64,000 nt of DNA from Acheta domesticus (Eukaryota; Arthropoda; Insecta; Orthoptera; Gryllidae), in contig JAHLJT010000631.1 in NCBI GenBank assembly GCA_031308135.1, positions 1,527,371 through 1,591,370 of the forward strand, in the 5' to 3' direction. Every line of letters begins with the position of its first letter. The stretch's first letter is position 1. A program made the position numbers and the translations under genes. Below are positions 10,960 through 21,165 of this stretch, piece by piece. A model generated the notes under the pieces. The model was not told the origin of the DNA. It saw only the letters and a program-made list of their open reading frames with translations, and ran no database searches.

Positions 10960-11640
10960 CCCGCCCCCGCCCGCCCTTCCTTTCGCGGCGGCAGCGCCGG
11001 TCGCCGTATTAGGGGTGGGCCTGTTCCCAGGGCTGTCGCCGTGATGAATGGGCCGCACGAGCAGCGGCGGTCCCATGCGGTCCAGCTCGCCTCGCCTCGC
11101 CTCGCCTCGCCCCGCCCCGCCCCGCCCCGCCACGCCCCGCCACGCCTCGCTTCCACTCGCCTGCCCCTCCCCGCTTCGCCTTTCCCGCCTCGCCCCATCC
11201 CACTCCCAGCCCTATTGCTCCCCGCCTCTCCACGCCCCTCCCCGCCTCTCCACGCCCCTCCTCGCCTCTCCACGCCTCACCCCGCTCCGCGTTGCCCCGC
11301 CCGTTGATTCTCTCCCCTCCTCGCTCCACCCCGCCCCACTTCGTCCTGGTCAAACTCGCCCTGCCTTGCCCCGTCTCCGCCTGCCTCTCCCCTCTCGCCT
11401 TGCCTTGCCCCGCCTCGCCTTATTCCTCCTGGACCCGCCTCTCCCTCTCTCTCCCTCCACACTCCTCACCTCTCGCCACCTCTCGCCGCGCCTTTCCCCG
11501 CCCGGCCCCGTGGCTCACCTCCCCGCCCTGCTCCACCCCGCTCCCTCCGCACCCCTCCCTCCCACCTCACCCTTCCTCATCCCGCCCTCGTCCCACCAAG
11601 CACAAACGCGCCCCTCTCGTCCTCCCAGGGTTTAAGTCTG
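10960..11640. repeat. C-rich pentamer-like array (CCTCG/CCCCG words)
   Basis: Nearly 700 bp of plus-strand pyrimidine-rich DNA built from CGCCT, CGCCC and CTCCC words. Dozens of overlapping frames on both strands are open simply because stops are rare. The minus strand is strongly G-rich, so G4 or R-loop structure is possible. Related arrays occur at 45600-45950, 49490-49900 and 59640-59790. Confidence 0.85.
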
Positions 11641-11769
11641 AGGGCGACCGTCCCTACAGCTCTCTCCAAACCTTTGGTACCAGCACCAAGTACCCTTTTG
11701 CTTAATAAAAATCTAGAGGAAATAAAGTAATTCTCTATTCGTAATCACCGGCTGAGGAGGCTGTGCAAT

Positions 11770-12178
11770 GACGTCTGCTAATGTTACATGCAGTGCTTCT
11801 GACCGGGAGGTACTAGGATTTGAGCCGGATTTTCGACGCCAGCTAGAGGTAGGTCGAATTGAGCCGCTACCTGGAGGAAATTTCTAGCGACCGGCCGCTC
11901 AAGTAGTTTTCCGAGGTGTCTCCGATCAATGTCAGGCGAACGCCGAAGCAGTACCCCATTAAACGGACCACGGATCAGCGCGATTTTGCTTTCCTCTTTG
12001 CTCTATTCATACCCCTTCCTTACATACACTCGCAGGGAATCAGGAGCTTATACCTTGTCGCGGCTGGGCCACGCTGGTGGCTCGCAAGACTGCATGTAGG
12101 TCGGCAGCGGATCTCACCATCCGACGGGGAAAGAACGTCGCCACTTCCTGTGGTAAAACATGTACCACACTTAAGGTA
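11770..12178 (+). mobile_element. SINE family C (truncated 3' end)
   Basis: Starts with the tRNA-like head region (CTTCTGACCGGGAGGTACTA, then a degraded B-box-like GATTTGAGCC). It continues through TCGACGCCAGCTAGAGGTAG, CTCCGATCAATGTCAGGCGA and CAGTACC to the GGCTGGGCC and CATCCGACGGGGAAAG blocks shared with 41641-42168. The CACTTA near the end matches the start of the 3' tail block, after which it is lost. Considerably diverged, so old. Confidence 0.8.
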
Positions 12179-13865
12179 AAAACGATAATAGCCGTAGCCC
12201 AGAAACATGAAATAATAAATAAATCGAGTCGTAATATATCTGTAGGTAAAATTATTTGATCGTTTGGAAAATCCCTTTTTTCAATTTCTTATTATGGTCC
12301 ATGTTATTTAGAGATACGGCGCTGGAGCACAGATATGAATGTAATGTTTGCAAGACATAAAGCAAGATAGCTTGTATGCTAAATCACGAACAAGCTGAAA
12401 TGAGAAACAAGCATGAAATAGCAAAAAAACACTATTCCGCCTCGTTTATCGGAACTCGGGCGTATATGATAAACGTTACATTAATCGAAGTACTTTCAAC
12501 TTTAAACGGCAGACTTTGCTGGCGTCGCTTCACTATTCGTATTTATAAGCAAACAAATGCGAAAGGAAAATGCAGACCATCACGATGTGTTATCCTGAGA
12601 ATAAACCAATAGCAGTACGATCTATTATGACAAATCAACTTCCTGGACAGTATTTAAACTTCCTGGGCTGAATTCAACTTCCATTAACGTAACGTCCCAG
12701 AAGGGGAAAATGTGGAAAATCGCTAATCGGTAAATGGAACATTGAATAGTCATATCATGCCTTATTACAAGTTGACGCAATTTAGATGCAAATTTGACAA
12801 AATCGCACTATTCTCCTCAATGGAAGGAGATATTTGCGAATATTCTATGTAAATGAAGCCTGAGATTGTAAGCGGTAGATGTGAATTACGAGCTATAAAA
12901 CAGAGAGTATGAAAGATGACTAGAGAAGAACTGGTATCCACGTCGGATCCAAAACACTGGATCTGGTGCTCAGGAACTACTCGTAGCATACCTGCATTTT
13001 AGAACTCTGAAGAATGTATTGAATTCACTCTTTTCCCGCAGTACCCGTCAGCAAAATAGCCACTTACACGTACCCACTTACTTTCTCCCGAGTCACGAAG
13101 CATAAATGTGGTAGATTTGACATTCGAATTATATTTTCGTTGCTTTAACATTGATCGATGACTTTCATTTTCTGATGTCATGTAAAACAGGTGATCTGGT
13201 CTGCAAACATTCCGGGAGAATTTCATCGACTTTTTCCTGTTCACCGATGTAATTCCAATCTAAAAATGCTAGTTGACTTTATAAAGTTGTCAAGTCGAAG
13301 TGTAAACGAGGTGCGCTATCAGGGTACTCTTAAATATTTACTTTCATTTTGCCAATGATTCACCGAGAGATAGTTCACAATTTACAACAAATATGTATGT
13401 GACGTGTTCTGATTAGAGACTACTATTAACGGAACCATCCAAGTGAATAAATATTTAATTCTCGGTTATCATAATGTGATTTTAATTTATCACGATATCC
13501 CTTTAGAAAAGGGTATCAGAATCTATCCTGGGAAATAATTAATTCAAACAGTAATGAAATAGAATTATAATCTCAGATAGGGTAGCAGGGGAACATTGCT
13601 AATGATCTGGGAAATGGAATAAATATTCTAACAATAAAATAAGGCAAATGAATAGAAAAATCTAAAATTCAAACTATGCATTAAAAAATGCGTTAAAAGA
13701 GAATAAAATATCCCAACTTTCGGAGAATTTCCAGATTATCAAGAAGTTGTTTTAATATTCCTTAAAACTTTGCATATTCGAAAAGCTATCACTACTATGT
13801 AAATGCTGGGACAAAAGGTACCAGTTTCCTCACGAACACGAGATCAAAACTTAGGAATGAAGTAG
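12179..13865. other. unassigned AT-rich DNA
   Basis: No gene, repeat family or RNA recognised. Open frames are short and lack recognisable motifs. Confidence 0.5.
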
Positions 13866-13911
13866 AAATAATAATAATAATAATAATAATAAAAATAATA
13901 ATAATAATAAT
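13866..13911. repeat. (ATA)n microsatellite
   Basis: About 15 ATA units with one AAA interruption. The minus-strand frame through it is a poly-Tyr artefact. Confidence 0.95.
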
Positions 13912-14775
13912 TTGCCAATAATAACAATTTAATATTAAGAAATACACATCCATAGTTGATGCTAAACAATTCCGAAAGTTTCCCTTCTTGAAGACACATT
14001 TCTGTGGGGAAGCTTTCCCTTGCGTAATCCATACTTTGGATCACGCGGAAATTAGCCTGGAATTTGATCACACTCTTCACTTCGCCACAATAAACGATAG
14101 TTCTAATAAACATCATCAACAAACTGAAAGCTTAGCCATAATTTTTGTCATTGCTTCCCACGACTAGAGACGGTGCATTGCACTCTCACTTTTCAACGTT
14201 ATAAACGCTCAAATGAGACAGAGCAAGTATTCCAATTGCGTCCTATTGTGCAAATAAAGACGACAGCGTTTTACACCCCAATAAAAATGCATCCAACTAA
14301 CTGACTCACAAGTTAACTTCTTTAGTTTCATTTCTTGTCTCCGCGCAACGCCATATCGGATGTGGCGGTGCGTTCTGAGAATATTCCCCGTTCTGGCTGT
14401 GAGACAGCGTGGCAGCGGGACTATTAGCTAAACAGGCGTGGGAATTCAAAAGAGCAGCGGTTGGACCCGCTGTGTCCTCAGCTCCTGGGCGTTTCAGCAT
14501 GTCAGCTTGTCAGCATTTCAGCCATTCAGGTTTGTCTCAGTGCCCTTGGTATCCAAGTCGTTGACGTCATCGTCATTCTTGTTATCATTCTCACCGTCAC
14601 TGTCCCTGACAGAATTCTTGTTCCCCCTCGTCATTGTTCCCACCGCCAAAATCTTCGTAGTTTTCCTAGTCACTATCCCCATTATTATCCTTGTCTTCAG
14701 CATCACCTTTCATCTTTTTTGAACCTTCATTCTTATCATTTTCCTACCGCCCTAACATCGGTGCAGGCCCTATCT

Positions 14776-15119
14776 TGCGGCTTTAATGGTAAGACTCTTA
14801 GCGAATCAGGCTGTTACACCTAAGTTCGCGGGTTCAAACCCGATCGAAGACGAGGATTGTTAATGGCGAAAAAAATCCTTCGAATGCCTTTCTTCGGAGG
14901 GGAAGTAAAGCCGGCTGTCCCATGTTAGTAGATTTACTGCATGATCCTCATGCCTAAATGAAGTCTCTGAGCTAAATTTAAATCGCCCGTTTCGTCGCCT
15001 GAGTAATACCTTCTTTCTCCGCTAATGGAGAAAGGAGCGTAGCGGAATTGGCGTGGTCAGGCGGAAGAGCAGGCCTGATTGCCTTAGCCTCTTCACGTAA
15101 AATAAGGCAGAATTGAATG
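14776..15119 (+). mobile_element. tRNA-derived SINE, family A (copy 1)
   Basis: Has a tRNA-like head with a degraded A box (GGTAAGACTCTTAGCG region) and a clear B box, GGGTTCAAACCCGATCG. The body follows: CGAAAAAAATCCTTCG, GGAGGGGAAGTAAAGCCGGC, TGTCCCATGTTAGTA, CTTCTTTCTCCGCTA. The 3' end carries GCGGAAGAGCAGGCCT and ACGTAAAATAAGGCA. The same blocks in the same order are found at 48929-49240 and, inverted, 44446-44793. Relative to those copies it has a ~30-bp insertion after AAGTCTCTG. Pol III transcription and LINE-driven movement are inferred from SINE biology. Confidence 0.88.
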
Positions 15120-16039
15120 GAACCGAACTGAATTGCATTATCTTCGTATCACTGGCTCCGGAGCCGCCCATTTCGCTCGCACTTCTTCCACGTCGCACTC
15201 GTCGCCACCTCCCCGTCCGTCGAATCTTTGGCTCGCATTTCTTTGTTTGGCAGCCTGAACGCGAGAAGGATAGCTTTATCATAGGTATTACTATGAGTGC
15301 TTTGGAAATTATCAATAAATCCCTGAGGAGTATTTAATTGGAAACGAATGGTATTTAGTAGGACTATTTCACGAAGGAAATTATGTTTATCAAGAGTTCC
15401 AAACTGCGCCAAATATTGAAAATACGTTAAAATCAATGAGGTTATGTTCGGATAGAAAAAACGGTATACAAACGGGATTATAATCGGATAGAAAAAACGA
15501 TAAACTTTTTGAGTTAGACCGCCCTGATTGGGGCATTTTTTATGTATAGTTCAACACTTTTGGTTTTAATTTCACGAATGGAATAGTCGGTTGAAATATA
15601 TACTTTTGATGCCTGTTAAAAAAATAACTTACCCACTTTATTTATTCCTTTATTTAAGTCCTACATACGATTCTTCCTTCGAATGGAAGACATAATTCGT
15701 ACTTCTATTTACGCACGGCTTGCGTTTCTCTTATACAGATTTTCGTAGTAGATCTTCTACTTTTTACTCTGAACTTTTAATTTTTGCTTCTCTTACTTTT
15801 AAGTTTTGTTTGATAACTTTATTTTTTCTTCTTTGTCTACTGCGACCTCGGTTCCTTTCTCCTTATTAGCATCGTATGTCCACGTGGTTTTCTTTGATTT
15901 ATTCTTTCGCCTTTGTCTGTCTCTAGATGTTCCTGTCGCCACCTCCTTTTCCGCAACCCGACCCGTCTCCTTCGCTCCGGATTATTAGAATTATGGTCGC
16001 TGGCCTAACATCTTTGGCATCGCCTCGCCCCCGGCCCCC
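15120..16039. other. unassigned AT-rich DNA
   Basis: No feature recognised except a short CpG-rich run just before the hAT element at 16048 (CCTCGCCCCCGGCCCCCGC). Confidence 0.5.
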
Positions 16040-16169
16040 GCTCCCAGCAAGGGCGGATCCAAGCGTTCATTTGGGGAGGGGCATCGTAGATTTTTGTCAA
16101 ATAATAAACATATTTGTTTTTATATTGTATATTATTTATGCACCGTAGATATACTATACTATATTACTG

Positions 16170-16200
16170 GACGTTTCGGCTTTTATTAAGCCTTCATCAG
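16170..16200 (-). ncRNA. hammerhead-ribozyme-like motif (copy 2)
   Basis: On the minus strand: CTGATGA, stem II AGGCTT/AAGCC with an AATAA-type loop, then GAAAC and GTC. All conserved core positions (CUGANGA, GAAA, cleavage triplet GUC) are present. Stem III again has no loop, so only a dimer could fold. It lies in the extra DNA nested in the hAT element at 16048-16510. Stem II sequence differs completely from copies 1 and 3 yet stays complementary. Confidence 0.5.
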
Positions 16201-16282
16201 GGCAACAAACAAACGGATTTTTTATACATTAAGTACTAAAATTGCTTAATCTAATACCTACTAGCCTATGACACAATTTTGA

Positions 16283-16288
<6 letters not shown>

Positions 16289-16328
<40 letters not shown>
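16289..16328. repeat. (AT)n microsatellite
   Basis: About 20 AT units, immediately left of the palindrome 16328-16406, whose loop is also (AT)n. Confidence 0.95.
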
Positions 16329-16331
<3 letters not shown>

Positions 16332-16406
16332 TAAATGGTATGTAATTATACAATTTTATATATATATATATATATATAAATTGTATAATTACATACCATT
16401 TACTGT
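16328..16406. repeat. 79-bp palindrome with AT loop
   Basis: ACAGTAAATGGTATGTAATT, then ATACAATTT, an (AT)n loop, then the exact complement ending ACCATTTACTGT. The left side abuts TA; the right side is followed by TT. It looks like a tiny foldback element nested inside the hAT insertion. Confidence 0.85.
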
Positions 16407-16518
16407 TTAAATAATTACGTAATTCGAACATAAATAAGTATTTAAATCAATTTTGCCAAATAAAGAAAGGTAAAGGAAAACTACGGCTTTGGAGGGGGAA
16501 TCCGCCAGTGGCTCCCAG

Positions 16519-18617
16519 CTCCGCCTTCGCCTCCGTCGGCAGACGATCACGCGCTGTGACCTACGTGACGTCTTGCATCCGAAGCGCCCCCCCCCCCCGC
16601 CGCCGCCGCGCCCTCAGCGACGTCCTGCTGGCTTGACGCAGAACCTCATCGCGTCACAGATAGTTTCGCTGCTGGAATTCTTCTGAGGGGGCTGCAATAG
16701 CTGGCTTGTTTCTGGATCACCTCGTGACGGAGATGGTCATGGCTGAAAGAAAATTGTTCGCCCATGAAACAACTATAGTGTGTGTGTGTGCGCGTCGATT
16801 TGTTTGATTTGCTCTTAAGATGGAAGTTGCCCTATAGTTAGCACCCAAAGAAATGTATCATGCTTAGATTGTAAATTTTAGAAGAATAATCTGTTGAGAA
16901 TTGAGAAACGTATTTCGAAATGCAATTTAAACGGAAAAAATCCGTGAGAAAAAGGATCAAACTAAATTAATTTTCATAATTAAAATGAACTAAATTATAC
17001 TGTGTGAAAGAAAATAACCTCCAGCGACATCGTTACTATTGCCAATTGAATGAAATCACATGCAAACAAGTTATGAAGTTTCTCGAAAACTTGGAAGATT
17101 TTTGTGAAAATGAACTCAAAATTGCGCATTTGCAGAAACGCTTAAACTTTATTTTACCAAAAGTTTCTTCACATTTTTCAATAAAAATTTGGGTATAGAA
17201 CCAGGAATTACGAATTACTTTTTTTTTTAGTTATATATGAATTCTATTATTCGGAGACCGAACTCTTAGCCACACTATTAGTTTTTGAAGTATTATTTTT
17301 TTCTCAATCAAGAATTCCTACATATTGCTAGTCTGTGAATGTCGTTTGAATGTCAGTTTCACTTTGACGTCAGATATGTCCTAATTAAATGAGTCGAAAA
17401 TCAGAAAAGCAAAAGGAAGTATATCGCCGCCATGGAGTCGGGTCAACAGCGAATAGCATGCTTCAGTTGAATGGAACGACTGATGGATTTGTTCCAAGAA
17501 TACCATGATATTTGTTGCCTTTTGATGCATGCTGCAGTGATATTCATGCCAATCAATTTTTTCATTCATACATACAAACGCGATTTTTATTTTTATGTCG
17601 TACCAGAAATCACTCGGACGTAAACAAGTCGTGAAATTAAAGCTGATCCAGATTCTTTCTTTTGCTTTTATTATTCTGGGTTGCTCGTTTTCTTTCTGTG
17701 GACAAGGTTTCAACATTTCGTCATTCGTGTAGCTGACACTATTCACTTAATGTTTTCTTTTTTATTATATTTTAACTTGACACTCTTGTGGTGATTCCGC
17801 TACAAGTTTAAACCCGAGAATAAGGAAAAAAGCAAGGAGTGAACAGATACCTCCTCACTGACGGGTCAGCACGAAACAAGTTTTGAATGTCAGTGACAGT
17901 AAAAAAGTTACACGAATATTACACTTTGACCGCTATGTGTGAAAATGTCGCAGTGGAGCCAACCGTTCAATTTGTGAGGTATTTTATGTATTTTATTGTT
18001 ATTTCATTAAGTGTGCCAACAATCATCCAGAAGAAATAAAACCCTACGTCCACATCTATTACTCTTTTTTTACCGATTTGTTTTTGTAGAGTCGCCTTGG
18101 GTTAAATCAGATAGTGGATTGTTACCTCTTGCCTTCTTACAATTATGAATGTTTTGTTTATGTTGTGTTTATGGCATGCCGAATGCTTTGAATGAAAAAA
18201 AATCGGGATCAGAATTACGTCAGAGAGGGACAAGGTGTCCCAAATGCCTGCCTCCCTTTCTGGGTGCCTTTGCTATTGGTTAGTTTAAGCAATACAGACT
18301 GTTTCAAGAGAAGTCGACTCCGGGTATAGTGAACTTCTGGGGACTAACATTTTTTGGTTCACTGTATCAGAGGTTCACTGTAACCGATGTTGTCCTAATT
18401 AAATATAATTTCTCCACAATGATTGATTTTATTAATAAAGAGATCCAGCAAAATACATTAACAGCACTAAATTAAAATTTCTATACATTTATTTGTCCTT
18501 AAAAAGTCGTACGTTTTTAAATAGTAATTTCGCTAGACCCTTTTCCAGAGTTCGTGCTCTCTCCATACTTCGTTCTGAATTGTTTTGTCTCTAAGTATCG
18601 TAATGCAGTCTTCACAC
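16519..18617. other. unassigned DNA; short C-run at 16586-16600
   Basis: AT-rich intergenic sequence with no recognised feature. A minus-strand frame of 121 codons at 17381-17746 has no motif I recognise, and nothing around it supports a gene. Confidence 0.45.
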
Positions 18618-18629
18618 CCTTCAATTTTT

Positions 18630-18868
18630 TTTATTTTATTTTTATTTTTTTGTTGTTGTTGTTGTTTAAGGTCGCATCAACTACTCGGTCATTAGCGACC
18701 ACTATTGGGAGTAACGTAATGACATGATGATGACACGATATGCTGATGAGAGAGGGTGAAAGGACGAACACATATAACCATGCCTGAGGCGGGACTCGAA
18801 CCCGCGACCCCACGGTCCAAGACCACTACGGCACTACTGCCTTAGCGGTCTCGGCCACGGGGCCGGCT
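18630..18868 (-). mobile_element. tRNA-derived SINE, family B (copy 1), with TSD
   Basis: Minus-strand SINE: head GGCCCCGTGGCCGAGACCGC (a Leu/Ser-tRNA-like A box GTGGCCGAG), B box GGGTTCGAGTCCCGCCTC, then CATGGTTATATGTGTTCG, GGTCGCTAATGACC and a CAACAACAACA/A-rich tail. Flanked by CCTTCAATTTTT at 18618-18629 and 18869-18880, a clean 12-bp duplication as left by target-primed reverse transcription. Annotating the head as a tRNA gene would be an error. Confidence 0.93.
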
Positions 18869-18880
18869 CCTTCAATTTTT

Positions 18881-20377
18881 GTTGCACTGTTGGAACAGTT
18901 CCTTTCTTCATAGGCCCTTTTGCTCGCGAGATCCCATCGGTAGCGGCGTGGCACAAGAGGCTAATGAAACTGATCGCCTTTCCACGCGGTACGCGGTATC
19001 GCCAAGCTGCGAGTCTGTGGCAGTAGCGGGCTTCCTGTCGCCTACGTACAACTCAATGCGCTTTAATCTCAAGTAACACCAAGATCGAAACCGAAGTAAG
19101 CAATCGCGCGTCGCCGCCAGTTGTGCCCATGGAGGACATGACCTTGGTTTTCGCAGTCGAACTGAGTGGCATCAGGTCATCAAAAAGGTCTCCATTCCAG
19201 GTCGGCCACCTTCACCTCTGGGGAGACTTCTTCGATTATGACATCTTTTTTTCACATTCCCTACTGTTGGTCATGTGGTGATGGCAAACACTCTGAATAG
19301 TCAGCGATGTGGATATTCGTTGTTCGAAAGAAAAATATAAAACGTAGAATGATTTGGCAATGTTATTAATTTCTTTTTTTCTTAATGTGTGACGATCTTA
19401 TTTATCCTTTTTCTTCGTATACCAGTAGAAAAAGATGTAAACTGATAATCAATTTCTTTCTTTTTTAAGTTTTTGAGAGTTTTCCTTTTATTCAGTCAAT
19501 GGTACGAAACATTTGTATTTTCGATCCAACTTGTAATTTTCAATTAACTTCTCCACGACTCCTTAATTTGCAAAATCTTCTCCTTAATTTTCAATTTACA
19601 ACTCCATCTCTCCTCAAAATTCTTTATTGCAATATAAGATTCCAAAGCAAGTTTAGAGGGTGGATTCAACTACATGTTTGTTAAAGATTTTTAATGCTAA
19701 TTTATAGGCACGATGCTGTACACTCGTATCAAACCAAAATGTATTACATTTTTGTTCCACTGTTAACTACTCAAAACTCGACGTCAATTGTGACCCGTAT
19801 CTTCGTTGATTGACTTTTTCCTTCCTTCCTTTCTTTCTTTCTTTCTTTCTATTTTCATTTGTATCAATATAACATACTGTGGAATTTATCCGATAAATAC
19901 TGTTCTATTTTTCTAGGTTTTTAAAATTTGGTTTTAGGTTGTTAAGTTTTCAGTTTGATTGTGCACGACACATAATTCGTAAACACCACTTCTTTTATTA
20001 TATTTTCACTGTGACACGCTTCCTCCCTAACTGGCAATTCGCAGGAGCAGAAAGGTTGGTCAAGAAATTTTTACAAAAACATTACACCAGCAAAAACATT
20101 ATACATGCAATTAGTATGAGAGTAAGCCAGTGTTGGTGAAGAGGTACATTTATTGTCTTCCTACGTCCATAAAAAAATTAGAAAAAAGCAACTTAGTGGA
20201 TTTGATTTTTGGACATTGAATTTAAGGGTACATGTGATTGAGAAACTAATTTGAAAATCTGTAATAGAATTGTAAGGGTGTAATTCTGATTAATCGGTGG
20301 GTGTCTTCGCTATTACCGGTGAAGATAGTTGGAGCTGTTTGCTTCAATTCTTTTCAAACCTGTTGGTACTCTTAGTC
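18881..20377. other. unassigned AT-rich DNA; (TTTC)n at 19816-19850
   Basis: Unassigned sequence containing a pure CTTT microsatellite near 19830. Open frames are short and low-complexity. Confidence 0.5.
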
Positions 20378-20385
20378 GACATCTG

Positions 20386-20754
20386 CAGTGGCGTAGCTAG
20401 GTGGGGGCAGGGGGGCGGTCCACCCCGAGTGACACCATTTTAGGGGTGACACCAATTGCAAAATTTTATAATTGGAATTTTATAATTTGAATGATTTCTT
20501 TAAAAATCATATTTTCATAAAAACACGCACTTGTTAATAATCTATACTTCGTCTTAGATTATTTACTTAAAAATTAAATTTCAATTATTTTGAATTAATG
20601 CAGTGTTTTAATATAATTTAAATAAATGTCATGTGCAAATATATTTTTATTAAACAATGTATAAACTATTCATTAATATTTTTTCTATTTAATTTATGGG
20701 GGGTTGATACCATTAGTTTTGCCCCGGGTGACACCAACTGCAGCTTCGCCCCTG
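20386..20754. mobile_element. hAT-type MITE, family H2 (copy 1)
   Basis: Starts CAGTGGCGTAGCTAGGTGGG and ends with a decayed inverted terminus (AGCTTCGCCCCTG); the core is AT-rich and non-coding. It aligns end to end with 50037-50408. The flanking octamers (GACATCTG at 20378-20385, GGTGTCTG at 20755-20762) agree at 5 of 8 positions and the three differences are all transitions, fitting an aged 8-bp TSD. Confidence 0.85.
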
Positions 20755-20762
20755 GGTGTCTG

Positions 20763-21070
20763 TGAGAAGGCAGAGGCGGCGTCGCCGCGCAGCGCGGGTC
20801 AGCGCAACGCGCTTCACTTGTCGGCGACGGGCGCGCAGCGGCGCGGCGCGGCCACACGGCTTCCTGCGCCTGTGCGCTCGCGCACCGGTAACGGGACACC
20901 CGGCCGGCCGGCAGTGCGCATGCGCCGACCCGCCCGCCCGCTCGCGGGCCGCGGCAATTGAGGGTCCCCGCGTTCCCGTACTTGATACTGGTGGAAACGA
21001 GGACTCGGGTGGTGAGGGCGGCGAAGGCGGTCGCTGCGGAACAGCTGACGAGCGGGAGACTCAATTGGAG
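20763..21070. other. CpG-rich island
   Basis: Dense CpG (CGGCGTCGCCGCGCAGCGCG type) abutting the hAT MITE. Frames are open on both strands with no recognisable protein domain. A regulatory or promoter role is possible but unsupported. Confidence 0.4.
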
Positions 21071-21131
21071 TTTGATTGAAATACAGGACGTTGACTGGAT
21101 GGGGTAAATCCTTTACGAGCAGTTCGTAAAG

Positions 21132-21165
21132 CTGAAGAGGACCGTGGCACTTTGGCCGAAACGTC
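21132..21165 (+). ncRNA. hammerhead-ribozyme-like motif (copy 3)
   Basis: Plus strand: CTGAAGA, stem II GGACC/GGCC (one bulged A) with a ten-base loop, then GAAAC and GTC. All invariant core positions of a hammerhead are present. Immediately upstream (21108-21131) an 8-bp perfect hairpin CTTTACGA / TCGTAAAG abuts the core. Stem III has no loop of its own. A retroelement source is inferred from the known association of minimal hammerheads with Penelope-like elements; no such coding sequence is visible here. Confidence 0.5.

Larger units (their letters stand above)
16048..16510 (+). mobile_element. hAT-type element, family H1, with nested insertion and perfect 8-bp TSD
   Basis: Flanked by GCTCCCAG at 16040-16047 and 16511-16518, a perfect 8-bp duplication. 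Ends read inward as CAAGGGCGGATCCAAGCG (left) and CACTGGCGGATTCCCC (right). The outer thirds match the 270-bp copy at 620-889. The middle, roughly 16165-16408, is extra and holds a hammerhead-like motif, an AT microsatellite and a small palindrome, so a second element has inserted into this one. No transposase frame is present. Confidence 0.9.

Noticed and set aside
17381..17746. 121-codon minus-strand frame in AT-rich DNA
   Set aside because: Longer than typical for the local composition, but no recognisable motif, neighbour or splice context; kept as unassigned.
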